A stretch of DNA of 64,000 nucleotides from Nocardiopsis sp. FIRDI 009. Lineage in GTDB: Bacteria; Actinomycetota; Actinomycetes; Streptosporangiales; Streptosporangiaceae. Below are positions 9,324 through 20,073 of the stretch, piece by piece (position 1 is the stretch's first letter; every line of letters begins with the position of its first letter). The position numbers were made by a program, and so were the translations under genes. Location: NCBI RefSeq assembly GCF_003386285.1, contig NZ_QPNC01000015.1, positions 329,845-393,844 on the forward strand, read 5' to 3'. The notes under the pieces were generated by a model that saw only the letters and a program-made list of their open reading frames with translations, did no database searches and was not told the DNA's origin.

Positions 9324-10397
9324 CTACCCGACCGCCTCCTCGGCGCGCCACAGGTCGCGCCGACCGCGCTCGGCCTCCAGGGCGATCCGGCCGAACGGCT
9401 CGGTCAGCCAGTCGCCCTCCCCGGTGAGGTGGTTGGCGTAGAGCACCTCACCCAGCCGGGAGAGCACGAACACCGAGTCCACGAGCCGGTGCGTCTCCAG
9501 GAACTCGACGCTGTTGGGCACCCCCAGGTAGAACCGGTCGTGGTCCTGGGGGCTGATCCACCGGCCGAACCCCTGGTCACGGCGGGAGCGCTCGTACCGG
9601 TCGACGATCCCGAACGCGCTGTTGCTGCTGTGCGTCGCCACGAACGCCACCTCCACCCGGTACCCCGCCGAACGGAAACCCTCCACCCACGCCGCCGCCC
9701 AGTCCGCGCGCCCCAGCGGGTGGCTGCACACGACGTCCACCCGCCCCTCGCGCACGTGCTCCATCGCGAGCTGGTGCAGACCGGCGACCTGCCGCGGCAG
9801 GGTGCGCGAGGCGACACGGTCGTCGGCGCGCATCGCCCACTCGTAGTCGGGCGCCAGGCGCAGCAGGTCGTCCCCGTCGTAACTGACCGTCCCCTCGGGC
9901 AGGACCGGCAGGACGAGCCGCTGGAGCGTCGACTTGCCCGACCCCGGCTGACCGCCGAAGAGCAGCAGCCGGGGGCGCTCCCGCGCCGGTCCGGTCAGGC
10001 GGGGCCGCAGCGCGAGGTCGAACAGCTCCTCCAGCCCCTCCCAGTCCGGTGCCGGGCCCGGGTCCTCGGGGGTGGCGCCCTCGGGCACGCGCACGGGTTC
10101 GCGGCGCAGGTCCTCGACGGTGGAGGGGAGCTCGGTGTCGACCCGGTCGAGCTGGTCGGGGGTGAGGAACGCGAGCCGGGCCTCCTCGGTGAGCAGCGCC
10201 CCGGCCCGGGCCCGGTCGCCACGGGACAGGCACGCCCCGATCGCGGCGCTGTACAGGTTGTAGGCGCGTTCCCTGGCCTCGCGCTGGGCGTCGGTCTGCG
10301 GCGGGACACCACCGCTGGACGTGTCCCCCAGGAGTGGCCGCACCCGGGCCGTCTCGTCGGTCCCGGTCGCGTCCCCGGCGCCGAAGGTGGTCATCAT
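9324..10397 (-). CDS. Zeta-toxin-family P-loop kinase, no visible antitoxin
   Basis: A 357-residue protein with ATG at 10397 and GGAAGGA just upstream. The N-terminal 130 residues are an extra helical region. The kinase domain starts with Walker A GGQPGSGKST, followed by YDGDDLLRLAPDY and CSHPLGR, as in zeta/PezT kinases. These phosphorylate UDP-N-acetylglucosamine or related sugars, and block cell-wall synthesis when unleashed. No epsilon- or PezA-like gene lies next to it: the neighbours are a CAP protein and a Nudix hydrolase. It could be a chromosomal kinase tamed by its own N-terminus or one with a distant antitoxin. Confidence 0.75.
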   Translation of the reverse strand: MMTTFGAGDATGTDETARVRPLLGDTSSGGVPPQTDAQREARERAYNLYSAAIGACLSRGDRARAGALLTEEARLAFLTPDQLDRVDTELPSTVEDLRREPVRVPEGATPEDPGPAPDWEGLEELFDLALRPRLTGPARERPRLLLFGGQPGSGKSTLQRLVLPVLPEGTVSYDGDDLLRLAPDYEWAMRADDRVASRTLPRQVAGLHQLAMEHVREGRVDVVCSHPLGRADWAAAWVEGFRSAGYRVEVAFVATHSSNSAFGIVDRYERSRRDQGFGRWISPQDHDRFYLGVPNSVEFLETHRLVDSVFVLSRLGEVLYANHLTGEGDWLTEPFGRIALEAERGRRDLWRAEEAVG

Positions 10398-10607
10398 GCC
10401 TGTCCTTCCCTGGCCCCGAAGGCCGGAGCCGATCGGTCGGTCGCCGTTGTCGGCATCGGGGATGGTAGTGCCTCACGCCGCTCCGAACGGGGGGTTTCAC
10501 CGGACGGAGACCCGCCCGGCGCCCGTTTCCCGGGATGGACACCCGAGGTGGCGGCATGGTCCGAAGCGCGTCGGAGGAGCCGGAGAACACCGCCTAGAGT
10601 GGCCACC

Positions 10608-11039
10608 ATGACAGCGACTGCCTCCGCCCCCTCCGGGGTACCCGCCGTGATCGACGCCCTGGCCTGGGTCCACGTCCGCGACGGCCGCCTGCTGTGCGTC
10701 CGTTCCCGGGGGCGGGACCTGCTCTACGTGCCGGGCGGGAAGCGGGACCCCGGCGAGAGCGACGAGGCCGCCGTGACGCGGGAGGCCCGCGAGGAGGTCA
10801 GCGTCGACCTGCGCCCGGGGACCCTCCGCAGGGTGGCGGTGATCGACGAGATCGCCCACGACCAGGCCCCCGGCACCCGCGTACGGCTGACCTGCTACAC
10901 CGCCGACCACGACGGGGCGATCGCGGCGGACAACGAGATCACCGGCCTGGAGTGGATCGGCTTCGCCGAGCGCGACCGCTGCGCCCCGGCCGTGCGCAGG
11001 CTGGTGGAGCTCCTGCACGAGGAGGGCTCCGTCCGCTGA
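10608..11039 (+). CDS. Nudix hydrolase
   Basis: A 143-residue protein with ATG 10608. The Nudix box runs GKRDPGESDEAAVTREAREE, with the catalytic REXXEE intact and Ser in place of the final Gly. A beta strand precedes it (LLYVPGGKRDPGE). It hydrolyses a nucleoside diphosphate linked to some other moiety; the substrate cannot be read. The gene is divergent from the zeta kinase. Confidence 0.85.
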   Translation: MTATASAPSGVPAVIDALAWVHVRDGRLLCVRSRGRDLLYVPGGKRDPGESDEAAVTREAREEVSVDLRPGTLRRVAVIDEIAHDQAPGTRVRLTCYTADHDGAIAADNEITGLEWIGFAERDRCAPAVRRLVELLHEEGSVR

Positions 11040-11075
11040 GCCGGCCGGACCTTCCGCCCGGGACGGACCGTGCGC

Positions 11076-11963
11076 TCAGCGCGGAAGGCCCTCGGGGGCG
11101 ATCGGGTCCGGCACGCGGCGCGCCCAGTCACCGATGGTGAGCGACAGTAGCATCGCGGTCGGCACACCGAACACGAACGGGGCGAGGAACCCGGTCGACA
11201 TGACGGCGTCGACCCCCCGGACCTCCACGTCACCGCTGCTCAGCATGGTCTGCGCGACCGTCTGGAACACCAGGTGGAAGCCCACGCACGCCCACAGGTT
11301 CCCCGTGACCAGCCGGATCCCGCCCAGCACGATCCCCGTGCCGAGGAAGAGCGGCAGCCGCTCCGCCAGCACGCCCCAGCCCTGGGAGAGCACCCACAGC
11401 GCGGTGCCGAACAGGGTGAACAGCACCGCCTGCGCCAGCACCGCGAGCCAGGCGGGCATGGCCGCGTTGAGGTTCCGGTACAGGTAGCCGCGGAAGATCA
11501 GCTCCTCCGGCACCGCCTCGAACACCAGGACCAGCGCCGCCAGCAGCAGGACCCCGGGCAGCAGTTCGGTCCAGGGCACGGCGGCGGTGACCGACGACCA
11601 CCCCATCGCGACGCACAGCGCGATCCCGGCCGCGCCGGGCAGCGCCCAGGCGCCCGCCCCGACCAGGAACGGCCGCCACCCCTCCCGCACCCCGGTCAGG
11701 GCGAGCCCGCTCCAGGGCCGCCGGTCGAGGAACCGCCGCGCGGCCCACACCAGGGGCACCGCCAGCACGAAGACGACCAGCGCGTTCACCACGTGTCCGG
11801 CCGTCGTCACCTCCTCGGCCGGGAAGAGGGTGCCGTCCAGCCACCCCATCAGCAGCCAGACCAGCAGGGCGCCCGCCGTCACCAGGCCGACCCGGACGAG
11901 CAGGTGCGGACGCTCCGGCCGGGCGCCCGCCACCGCGCGCTCGGATGCGTGAATACCGTTCAT
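11076..11963 (-). CDS. CPBP-family intramembrane metalloprotease
   Basis: A 295-residue polytopic protein starting at ATG 11963 (MNGIHASERAV). About eight hydrophobic helices are visible. The glutamate motif EELIFRGYLYRN (EExxxR) and the downstream histidine motif GFHLVFQ are those of Abi/CaaX-type CPBP proteases. Members cleave membrane peptides, for example in bacteriocin maturation or self-immunity. No obvious substrate gene is next to it; the ABC exporter genes start 167 bp away in the opposite direction. Confidence 0.85.
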   Translation of the reverse strand: MNGIHASERAVAGARPERPHLLVRVGLVTAGALLVWLLMGWLDGTLFPAEEVTTAGHVVNALVVFVLAVPLVWAARRFLDRRPWSGLALTGVREGWRPFLVGAGAWALPGAAGIALCVAMGWSSVTAAVPWTELLPGVLLLAALVLVFEAVPEELIFRGYLYRNLNAAMPAWLAVLAQAVLFTLFGTALWVLSQGWGVLAERLPLFLGTGIVLGGIRLVTGNLWACVGFHLVFQTVAQTMLSSGDVEVRGVDAVMSTGFLAPFVFGVPTAMLLSLTIGDWARRVPDPIAPEGLPR

Positions 11964-12129
11964 GTCCTTCACGATCCCAAGCCGCTGTGACCATCGACAT
12001 CCGGAATCACCCTGGCTCATCCCCGATCCCCGCGGGGGCGGCCCCGTGATCCGCGCTCCGGCCGCCGCCGGGGGTCGGGCGGGAAAACCAGTGGCCGACG
12101 CGGGAGGCCCCTGGCTAGGGTCCGAAACC

Positions 12130-13866
12130 GTGCGCGTGTTTCCCGAACCTCCGGGGGTCCCCGACCACCGATCCGCCGACCGCTTCCTCCTCTGGCTCGC
12201 CCGACGCCAGCGGGGCACCCTGGCGTGGGCCTCCCTGGTCATGGGGGCGTTCACCACCTGCGGGGTCCTCACCTCGGCGGCGCTCGGCGCGGCACTCGAC
12301 TCCGATCTCACCGACGGGGACACGGGGGCGCTCCTGGCCTGGGTCGGGGTGCTCACCGCCCTCGTCCTGGCCTCCGTCGCCCTCCTGCACTTCCTCCACC
12401 GCGCCCAGGCGTTCAGCTGGTACGCGTCGGCCTACCGCACCGTGCAGGCGGTGACCGGCCGCTCGGTGGACCTGGGCCCCACGCTCACCCGGCGGCTGCC
12501 CTCCGGCGAGGTGGTCGCGGTCGGCACCGACGACATCGACCGGATCGGCGACTTCTACGAGATGAGCGCCGTGGCGCCGGGAGCGGTCGTCTCCGTCGCC
12601 GTGACCGGCGCCCTGATGCTCACCTCCCATGTCACGTTCGGCCTGGCCGTACTGGTGGCGGCGCCGCTGATCATGCTCTCGACGGTGCCGCTGCTGGGGG
12701 CGCTCTCCCGGCGCGAACAGCACCAGCGCGACCGCCAGGCCGAGCTGACCACGATCGCGGGCGACCTGGTGGCGGGCCTGCGCGTCCTGCGCGGCGTGGG
12801 CGGGGAGCACACGTTCGGCCGCCGGTACCGGGAGGAGTCCCAGCGGGTCCGGGCGGCCGGGGTGCGGGTCGGGTGGGCCGACGCGGCCCTCCAGGCCGTG
12901 CGGGAACTGCTGCCCGGACTGCTGCTGGTCGGGATCGTCTGGTACGGGGCCAGGCTCGCGCTCACAGGCGAGCTCACCGTCGGCCAACTGGTCGCCTTCT
13001 ACGGCTACACCGCCATCCTGGGCACGGACGTGCGCTACCTGTCCCACACGGCGTCCCTCTACATCTCGGCGCGGGTCGCCGCCCGCCGGGTCGTCGGCGT
13101 CCTGTCCCTGACCCACGACCACCCCGATCCGGCGGCCCCGGCCCGGGAGCCGGAGGGGCCGTGCGACCTGCGCGACCCGGCCAGCGGGGTGACGGTCACG
13201 GCGGAGCGGACGGTCGGTGTCGTGTGCGCCGCCCCCTCCGACGCCACGGTGATCGCCGAACGCCTCGGCCGCTACCGCGAGGAGGAGGACGCCGAGCTGG
13301 TCGAGCGCTCCACCGGTCGCGCGGTACGCCTCCGCGACCTGCCGCGTCGCACGGTGCGCCACCGCGTGCTGGTCGCGACCAACGACGCCCACCTGCTCTC
13401 CGGCAGGCTCCGGGACGAACTCTCCCCCGACGGCGGCCTGTCCGAGGAGCGGCTGGCGCGGGTGATCGACGCCGCGCACGCCGACGACATCGTGCGCCAG
13501 TCGTCACGGGGGCTGGACACCGTGCTCACCGAGCGCGGACGCGAGTACTCCGGCGGCCAGCAGCAGCGGCTCCGGCTCGCGCGGGCGCTCGGGCTCGACC
13601 CGGAGATCCTCGTCCTGGTCGACCCGGCCTCGGCCGTGGACGCCCACTCGGAGGCGGCCATCGCGAAGAAGCTCCCCGCGGCGCGGGCGGGCCGGACGAC
13701 CGCCCTGTTCACCACCAGCCCACTGCTGCTGGCCCACACCGACCACGTGGTCTTCGTCCAGGAGGGGCGGGTGACCGCCCAGGGGACGCACGCGGAACTG
13801 CTCGCGGACGTTCCCGACTACGCCGCCACCGTGCTGCGCTCGCTGACCGCCGAGGAGACCCCATGA
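12130..13866 (+). CDS. ABC exporter half-transporter, ATPase-degenerate subunit
   Basis: A 578-residue fusion of a six-helix exporter membrane domain (about 20-320) and a nucleotide-binding domain (about 340-570), starting at GTG 12130. The signature motif is intact (YSGGQQQRLRLARAL, near 474). Walker A is gone: the equivalent stretch near 360 is VGVVCAAPSDATVIAERL with no GKS/T. Walker B reads LVLVDPASAVD, with the catalytic Glu replaced by Pro, and the H-loop His is lost (TTSPLLL). The stop overlaps the ATG of the next gene (ATGA), so the two subunits are made together. They should form a heterodimer; this subunit can only help the partner's ATP site. Substrate unknown. Confidence 0.88.
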   Translation: MRVFPEPPGVPDHRSADRFLLWLARRQRGTLAWASLVMGAFTTCGVLTSAALGAALDSDLTDGDTGALLAWVGVLTALVLASVALLHFLHRAQAFSWYASAYRTVQAVTGRSVDLGPTLTRRLPSGEVVAVGTDDIDRIGDFYEMSAVAPGAVVSVAVTGALMLTSHVTFGLAVLVAAPLIMLSTVPLLGALSRREQHQRDRQAELTTIAGDLVAGLRVLRGVGGEHTFGRRYREESQRVRAAGVRVGWADAALQAVRELLPGLLLVGIVWYGARLALTGELTVGQLVAFYGYTAILGTDVRYLSHTASLYISARVAARRVVGVLSLTHDHPDPAAPAREPEGPCDLRDPASGVTVTAERTVGVVCAAPSDATVIAERLGRYREEEDAELVERSTGRAVRLRDLPRRTVRHRVLVATNDAHLLSGRLRDELSPDGGLSEERLARVIDAAHADDIVRQSSRGLDTVLTERGREYSGGQQQRLRLARALGLDPEILVLVDPASAVDAHSEAAIAKKLPAARAGRTTALFTTSPLLLAHTDHVVFVQEGRVTAQGTHAELLADVPDYAATVLRSLTAEETP

Positions 13867-15674
13867 CCCAGACCGCCGAACACCCCCCGCCGCACCTGCC
13901 CGAGGCCACCGCGTGGCAACCGGTCGACGGCCTGCCGGTCGCCCCGGCCGCCGTGGTGTGGCGTCGGCTGCGCCGGGCGGGTCGGGAGCACGGGTGGACG
14001 CTCGCGGGCGTGGTCGGGCTGTACGGGGTGGCGGCGCTGAGCGCGCTGGTCGCCCCGTGGGCGCTCGGCCGGGTCATCGACACCGTGCGGGCCGACGGGC
14101 CGACGGGGAGCGTCGACCTGCTGGCGCTCGCGATCGTCGGCTCGCTCCTGGTCAACGCGGCGTTCGTCCTGGTGTCGGTGGCGCTGTCGATCCGGTTCGG
14201 TGAGGGGGTGCTGGCGGAGCTGCGCGAGGAGTTCGTGCACGACGTCCTGCGCCTGCCGCTGGGCACCGTGGAGCGCGCCGGGACCGGCGACCTGGTGGCG
14301 CGCACCGGACGCGACATCGGCCACCTGAGTCACGCCGTGCGCCACTCGGTCCCGCTCATGATGGTGAGCGCGGTGACGGTGGTGGTCGTGGTCTCCGCGA
14401 TCGGCGTGGTGCACCCGATGCTGCTGCTGGCCATGACACCCTCCGTCCTCGTGTTGTGGGTGTCCACGCGCTGGTACGTGCGGCGGGCGCCGGACGGGTA
14501 CGTGCGCGAGCTGGCGGCCTACTCCGACCTGACCCAGGGGGTGACGGACGCCGTGGAGGGGGCGCGCACGATCGAGGCCCTGGGGCGGCAGGCACGCCAG
14601 GTGGCGCTGAACGACCGGCGTGTGCACCGCGCCTACCTGGCCGAGCGGTACACGCTCTGGCTGCGGACCGTGTGGTATCCGCCGCTGGAGTTCTCCTACC
14701 AGTTCCCCGTGGCCGTGACGCTCCTGGTCGCGGGGGCGCTCCACGTGAACGGCGCGATCAGCGTGGGTGCGATCGCCACGGCGGTGTTCCTCAGCTCGCA
14801 GCTGGCACGGCCGGTGGAGAAGCTGATCGACGAGATCGACAGCGTGATGATGGGGTTCACCAGCCTCCGGCGGCTGCTCGGGGTCGGGCTGACCGGGGAG
14901 GAGGCCCCCGCACCGACCGGGGCCCCGGCCTCGGGCGCGGACCCGGGCACGGTGGAGGTCGAGGGGGTGCGGTTCGCGTACACGGACACCGAGGTGCTGC
15001 ACGGGGTGGACCTGGTCGTCCGTCCCGGCGAACGGTTGGCCGTGGTCGGACCGAGCGGTGCGGGCAAGTCGACGCTCGGGAAGCTGGTCGCGGGGATCCA
15101 CCCGCCGACCTCGGGCGGTGTCCGGGTGGGGGGCGTGGAGCTGACGGGGCTGCCGCCGGAGGAACGCAGGCGCCGGGCGATCCTGCTGAGCCAGGAGAGC
15201 CACGTGTTCCGGGGGAGCGTCGCGGAGAACCTGTCACTCGCGCGGGACGGGGAGGAGGTCGACGAGGACGCGCTGTGGAAGGCGCTGGCCGCCGTGGACG
15301 CCGACACGTGGGTGCGCGCGCTGCCGGACGGGCTGGCGACGCGGGTCGGCTCGGGGAACACCACGCTGGACCCGTCCCACGTGCAGCAGCTGGCGCTGGC
15401 CCGACTCGTCCTGGCCGACCCGGAGGTCCTGGTGCTCGACGAGGCGACGTCGCTGATCGACCCGCGCTCGGCCCGCCACCTGGAGCGGTCGCTCGGCGGC
15501 GTGCTCGCGGGCCGCACGGTGGTGGCGATCGCGCACCGCCTGCACACGGCGCACGACGCCGACCGGATCGCGGTGGTGGAGGAGGGCCGGATCAGCGAAC
15601 TGGGCACGCACGACGAGCTGCTCGCGCGCGGGGGCGCCTACGCCGAACTGTGGCGCGCCTGGCACGGCGGTTGA
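13863..15674 (+). CDS. ABC exporter half-transporter, catalytic subunit
   Basis: A 603-residue membrane-plus-ATPase half-transporter. Walker A GPSGAGKST (about 396), Walker B VLVLDEATSLID (about 522) and the H-loop AIAHRL (about 556) are all present. The signature motif has decayed to TLDPSHVQQLALARL (no SGGQ) near 499. This is the mirror image of the upstream subunit, so one composite ATP site is complete and the other is lost on both faces. A methyltransferase gene follows 65 bp downstream on the same strand and may be cotranscribed. Export of a lipid, peptide or drug is typical of the family. Confidence 0.9.
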   Translation: MTQTAEHPPPHLPEATAWQPVDGLPVAPAAVVWRRLRRAGREHGWTLAGVVGLYGVAALSALVAPWALGRVIDTVRADGPTGSVDLLALAIVGSLLVNAAFVLVSVALSIRFGEGVLAELREEFVHDVLRLPLGTVERAGTGDLVARTGRDIGHLSHAVRHSVPLMMVSAVTVVVVVSAIGVVHPMLLLAMTPSVLVLWVSTRWYVRRAPDGYVRELAAYSDLTQGVTDAVEGARTIEALGRQARQVALNDRRVHRAYLAERYTLWLRTVWYPPLEFSYQFPVAVTLLVAGALHVNGAISVGAIATAVFLSSQLARPVEKLIDEIDSVMMGFTSLRRLLGVGLTGEEAPAPTGAPASGADPGTVEVEGVRFAYTDTEVLHGVDLVVRPGERLAVVGPSGAGKSTLGKLVAGIHPPTSGGVRVGGVELTGLPPEERRRRAILLSQESHVFRGSVAENLSLARDGEEVDEDALWKALAAVDADTWVRALPDGLATRVGSGNTTLDPSHVQQLALARLVLADPEVLVLDEATSLIDPRSARHLERSLGGVLAGRTVVAIAHRLHTAHDADRIAVVEEGRISELGTHDELLARGGAYAELWRAWHGG

Positions 15675-15739
15675 GCCCGCACCGGACCACGCCCCGATCG
15701 ACCCGTGACCCGACGCCGACCCCAGGAGGCCCCTCCCAC

Positions 15740-16495
15740 ATGACCACACCCGAGATCCCGCGCCTGTACCGGGACGCGGACTTCAACGGCCCGCTCTCCG
15801 ACGGGCACGCCGCCCGGTTGATCCGCGGACTCGGCCCGCTCACCGGCCGCCGCGTGGTGGACGTCGGCTGCGGCTGGGCCGAGTTCCTGCTCCGCGCGCT
15901 GGCGACCGACCCCACCGCCACCGGCCTCGGTGTCGACCTCGACGAGGACCTCCTCGCCCATGGGCGGGCCAACGCCCGGGCGCGTGGCCTGGCGGACCGG
16001 GTCGAGCTGATCGCGGCCGACGTCGGCGCGTGGCGGGGGGAACCGGCGGACGTGGTGGTCAGCAGCGGGGCCACCCATGTGTGGGGCGGCGACCCGGTGA
16101 AGCACACCGCGAACGCGCTCACGGCCCTGCGGGACCTGCTGCGTCCCGGTGGCAGGCTCCTGTTCGGCGAGTGCTTCTGGAGGCGGCCGCCGACCGAGGC
16201 CGAGGCGGCGGCCGTGCCGTTCATCCCCCCGGCCCAGTACCGTCCGCTGTCCGGGCTCGTCGACCTCGCCCTCGCGCACGGCTTCCGCCTGCTCGCGCTG
16301 TCCGAGGCCGCCACGTGGGAGTGGGACGACTTCGAGAACCGCCAGGCGCTGGGCCGGGAGGAGCGGCTGGCGCGGAACCCGGACTCGCCGCACGCCGACG
16401 GGGTGCGCGAGCGGGCGGACCGGCACCGCCACGCCCGGGTTCACGGCATGCGGGAGACCCTCGGGTTCGCGTACCTGACGCTCGTCCGCGCCTGA
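15740..16495 (+). CDS. Class I SAM-dependent methyltransferase
   Basis: A 251-residue protein with AGGAGG before ATG 15740. Motif I is VVDVGCGWAEFLL, followed by GLGVDLDEDLLAHGRANA and the acidic end of strand 4. Strand-4/5 context is VVVSSGATHVWGG and LRPGGRLLFGECFW. The substrate is not readable; the family includes small-molecule O- and N-methyltransferases. It lies downstream of the ABC exporter genes on the same strand, which may hint at self-resistance or product tailoring, but this is only suggestive. Confidence 0.85.
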   Translation: MTTPEIPRLYRDADFNGPLSDGHAARLIRGLGPLTGRRVVDVGCGWAEFLLRALATDPTATGLGVDLDEDLLAHGRANARARGLADRVELIAADVGAWRGEPADVVVSSGATHVWGGDPVKHTANALTALRDLLRPGGRLLFGECFWRRPPTEAEAAAVPFIPPAQYRPLSGLVDLALAHGFRLLALSEAATWEWDDFENRQALGREERLARNPDSPHADGVRERADRHRHARVHGMRETLGFAYLTLVRA

Positions 16496-16510
16496 CCGGT
16501 CCCACCGGTC

Positions 16511-17124
16511 CTACCACTCGTCGAGTCCAGGGAACTCATCGGTGTCGATCTCGGTGTCGAACGGGTCCGGAAGTCGAATCTTGTCACCGAACCTCACCGA
16601 TGTGGTGCGGTCGTACTGGCCGTTGGCTGGCTGTTCGTGGAGAGTGACCGAGGGGCCCACCTCGTTGAAGGCGTCGATGAGCAGATACAGCGGAACTCCC
16701 GCTCGGGCGTACCCCCGGAGCTTGATGGTGCGATCGTTGTTCCTGCTGCTCGGAGACACGATCTCAACAGCCAGGAATGCCTTCTCCGCCGGGCAGGGCG
16801 GCTTCGTCCTCCCTCGGAGAGCCGACCGCGGAATCACCACCAGGTCGGGCATGAAGACCTGCCCGGATGTGGTCACCTGGATTCCCAGGGTCTGGTAGAG
16901 GCCCCATCCCCTCTCCCTCGGGATCGCTTCCATCAGGGACCAGTGCACCAGATCAGCGATGAGGTTGTGTGGAATGGACGGGGGGCCGCCAGAACGACTC
17001 CGTTGTCATCAAGGATCTCAGCCCGCCAGCCGTCGGGCACGTCAAGCTCCTGCCAGGTGCGCAGCAGGTAGTCCCATCTCGACAGCCCCTCCTGGACAGG
17101 GGGTTCAGCCACGGCAAGACTCAT
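16511..17124 (-). pseudogene. Uma2-family (DUF820) nuclease-like gene, frameshifted
   Basis: Two overlapping frames add up to one Uma2 protein of about 205 residues. The first starts at ATG 17124 (MSLAVAEPPVQEGLSRWDYLL), with GGAGG ten bases upstream, and reads to ILDDNGVVLAA. The second continues with HNLIADLVHWSLMEAIP, QVFMPDLVVIPR, LAVEIVSPSSRNNDR and VPLYLLIDAFNE, which are the PD-(D/E)XK-like core. Adding one base to the six-G run at 16980-16985 joins them exactly. It is either a homopolymer sequencing error or a recent inactivation. GC content is lower than in the flanking genes, as is common for this mobile, high-copy family. Confidence 0.8.
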
Positions 17125-17254
17125 TTCGCGTTGCACCTCCGGACAAGGACACTAACGCTCCGTGTCCGTGCCCGCCCGACACTCCGCAGAACAACCCCCG
17201 GGATTTCTCCGGGCCAGCGTCCCGTCCGGCGCGGCTACCCCCGAAAACGCCCGG

Positions 17255-17294
17255 AGAACAGCGAAACCGGGCGGCCCCGTGAGGGGCCACCCGG
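17255..17294 (-). terminator. Intrinsic terminator of groEL
   Basis: CCGGGCGGCCCC and GGGGCCACCCGG (17267-17278 and 17283-17294) pair with one mismatch around a GTGA-type loop. On the groEL transcript the hairpin is followed by TTTCGCTGTTCT. Confidence 0.65.
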
Positions 17295-17342
17295 TCGTCG
17301 CGGGCGAGGTCGCGTATCCGGACCTCGGACTCCAGGCGGAGC

Positions 17343-19100
<1,758 letters not shown>

Positions 19101-19127
19101 TTAGCACTCCGGAAAGGCGAGTGCTAA
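19101..19127 (-). promoter_or_regulatory. CIRCE operator 1 (HrcA site), perfect
   Basis: TTAGCACTC-N9-GAGTGCTAA, an exact CIRCE consensus, lies 127 bp upstream of the groEL start. It is extended by flanking CCTGG/CCAGG that lengthens the palindrome. Confidence 0.95.
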
Positions 19128-19139
19128 CCAGGTCCCTTT

Positions 19140-19166
19140 TTAGCACTCGCCCCTGGAGAGTGCAAA
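19140..19166 (-). promoter_or_regulatory. CIRCE operator 2 (HrcA site), one arm imperfect
   Basis: TTAGCACTC-N9-GAGTGCAAA differs from consensus at one base. Its centre is 39 bp from the centre of the first operator, so two HrcA dimers could bind close together. Confidence 0.85.
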
Positions 19167-19275
19167 CGATGTGGTCACGATTTCCCCAGCCCTCTCACCA
19201 GGGTTTACCTGCGCCGATCCGACACTACGCGCGGATTTCGCCCTGGGTGGACACGCCCTCGGCCCCCGCCCCAGG

Positions 19276-20073
19276 TCAGCGGGCCGACCGGTGCACGGCG
19301 TTGGCTCCGACGGCGAGCGCCGCGACCGCCAGGCCGAGCGCCACGGCCCAGCCGAGAGCCACGGCCTGCCCCCACTCGCCCGCGAACAGGGCGCGCTCGG
19401 CGTCCACCACGTAGGCGATCGGGTTCAGCCGCGACAGCGCGTACAGCCACCCCGGTGCCAGGTCCATCGGCAGCAGCACCCCCGACAGCAGCATCAGCGG
19501 CATCAGCGCTCCCTGGACCACCGGCGCGAAGACGTAGGTCCGCCTGGCCGCCAGCGCCGCCAGGTACGACAGGGTGGACAGCCCGACGCCGAGGACGGCC
19601 AGGAGCGCCAGGCCCACGACGGCGTCCTGTGGCGCGACCCGGAACCCGAACGCGACCACCAGCACCAGGATGAGCAGCGTCTGCGCGACCACCATGACCA
19701 CGTCCGCGAGCACCCGTCCGAGCAGCAGCGCCACCCGGCTCGCCGGCGAGGCCAGTAGCCGCTCGTGCGCGCCCGAGGCCATCTCGGGCAGGAGACCGAA
19801 CCCCGCGAACCCGCCGGCGAACAGCGCGAGCATCACCAGGAGCCCCGGTACGAACCACTGCCGGGCGTCCTCCCCCGTGGGGCCGCCGAGCCCTTCCAGC
19901 AGGGGCGAGAACAGCGCCAGGTAGAGCACCGGCTGCAACATGCCGAACAGGATCAACGCGGGTCTCCGCAGCACCGGCCGTCCCTGCCGCTGGAAGACGG
20001 TCCAGGTGTCGCGCACCATCGTCCCCCTCGTCGTGGCCTCCGACGGCGGCTCCGCCCTCGTCCGTGCGGTCAT
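19276..20073 (-). CDS. ABC-2-type transporter permease (DrrB-like)
   Basis: A 265-residue membrane protein with six hydrophobic helices. The ATG at 20073 overlaps the stop of the ATPase gene (TGATG); a GTG three bases earlier is equally possible. LLEGLGGPTGEDARQWFVPGL after the first helix and SRLNPIAYVVDAERALF near the end are typical of daunorubicin-resistance-type permeases. It forms the membrane channel of a PadR-regulated drug exporter with the ATPase upstream. Confidence 0.88.
   Translation of the reverse strand: MTARTRAEPPSEATTRGTMVRDTWTVFQRQGRPVLRRPALILFGMLQPVLYLALFSPLLEGLGGPTGEDARQWFVPGLLVMLALFAGGFAGFGLLPEMASGAHERLLASPASRVALLLGRVLADVVMVVAQTLLILVLVVAFGFRVAPQDAVVGLALLAVLGVGLSTLSYLAALAARRTYVFAPVVQGALMPLMLLSGVLLPMDLAPGWLYALSRLNPIAYVVDAERALFAGEWGQAVALGWAVALGLAVAALAVGANAVHRSAR

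Noticed and set aside
12225..13862. A long open frame in frame with the second ABC subunit, extending upstream across the first subunit
   Set aside because: Its product is Arg/Gly/Pro-rich shadow sequence without motifs; the real second subunit begins at ATG 13863, with an ATGA overlap.
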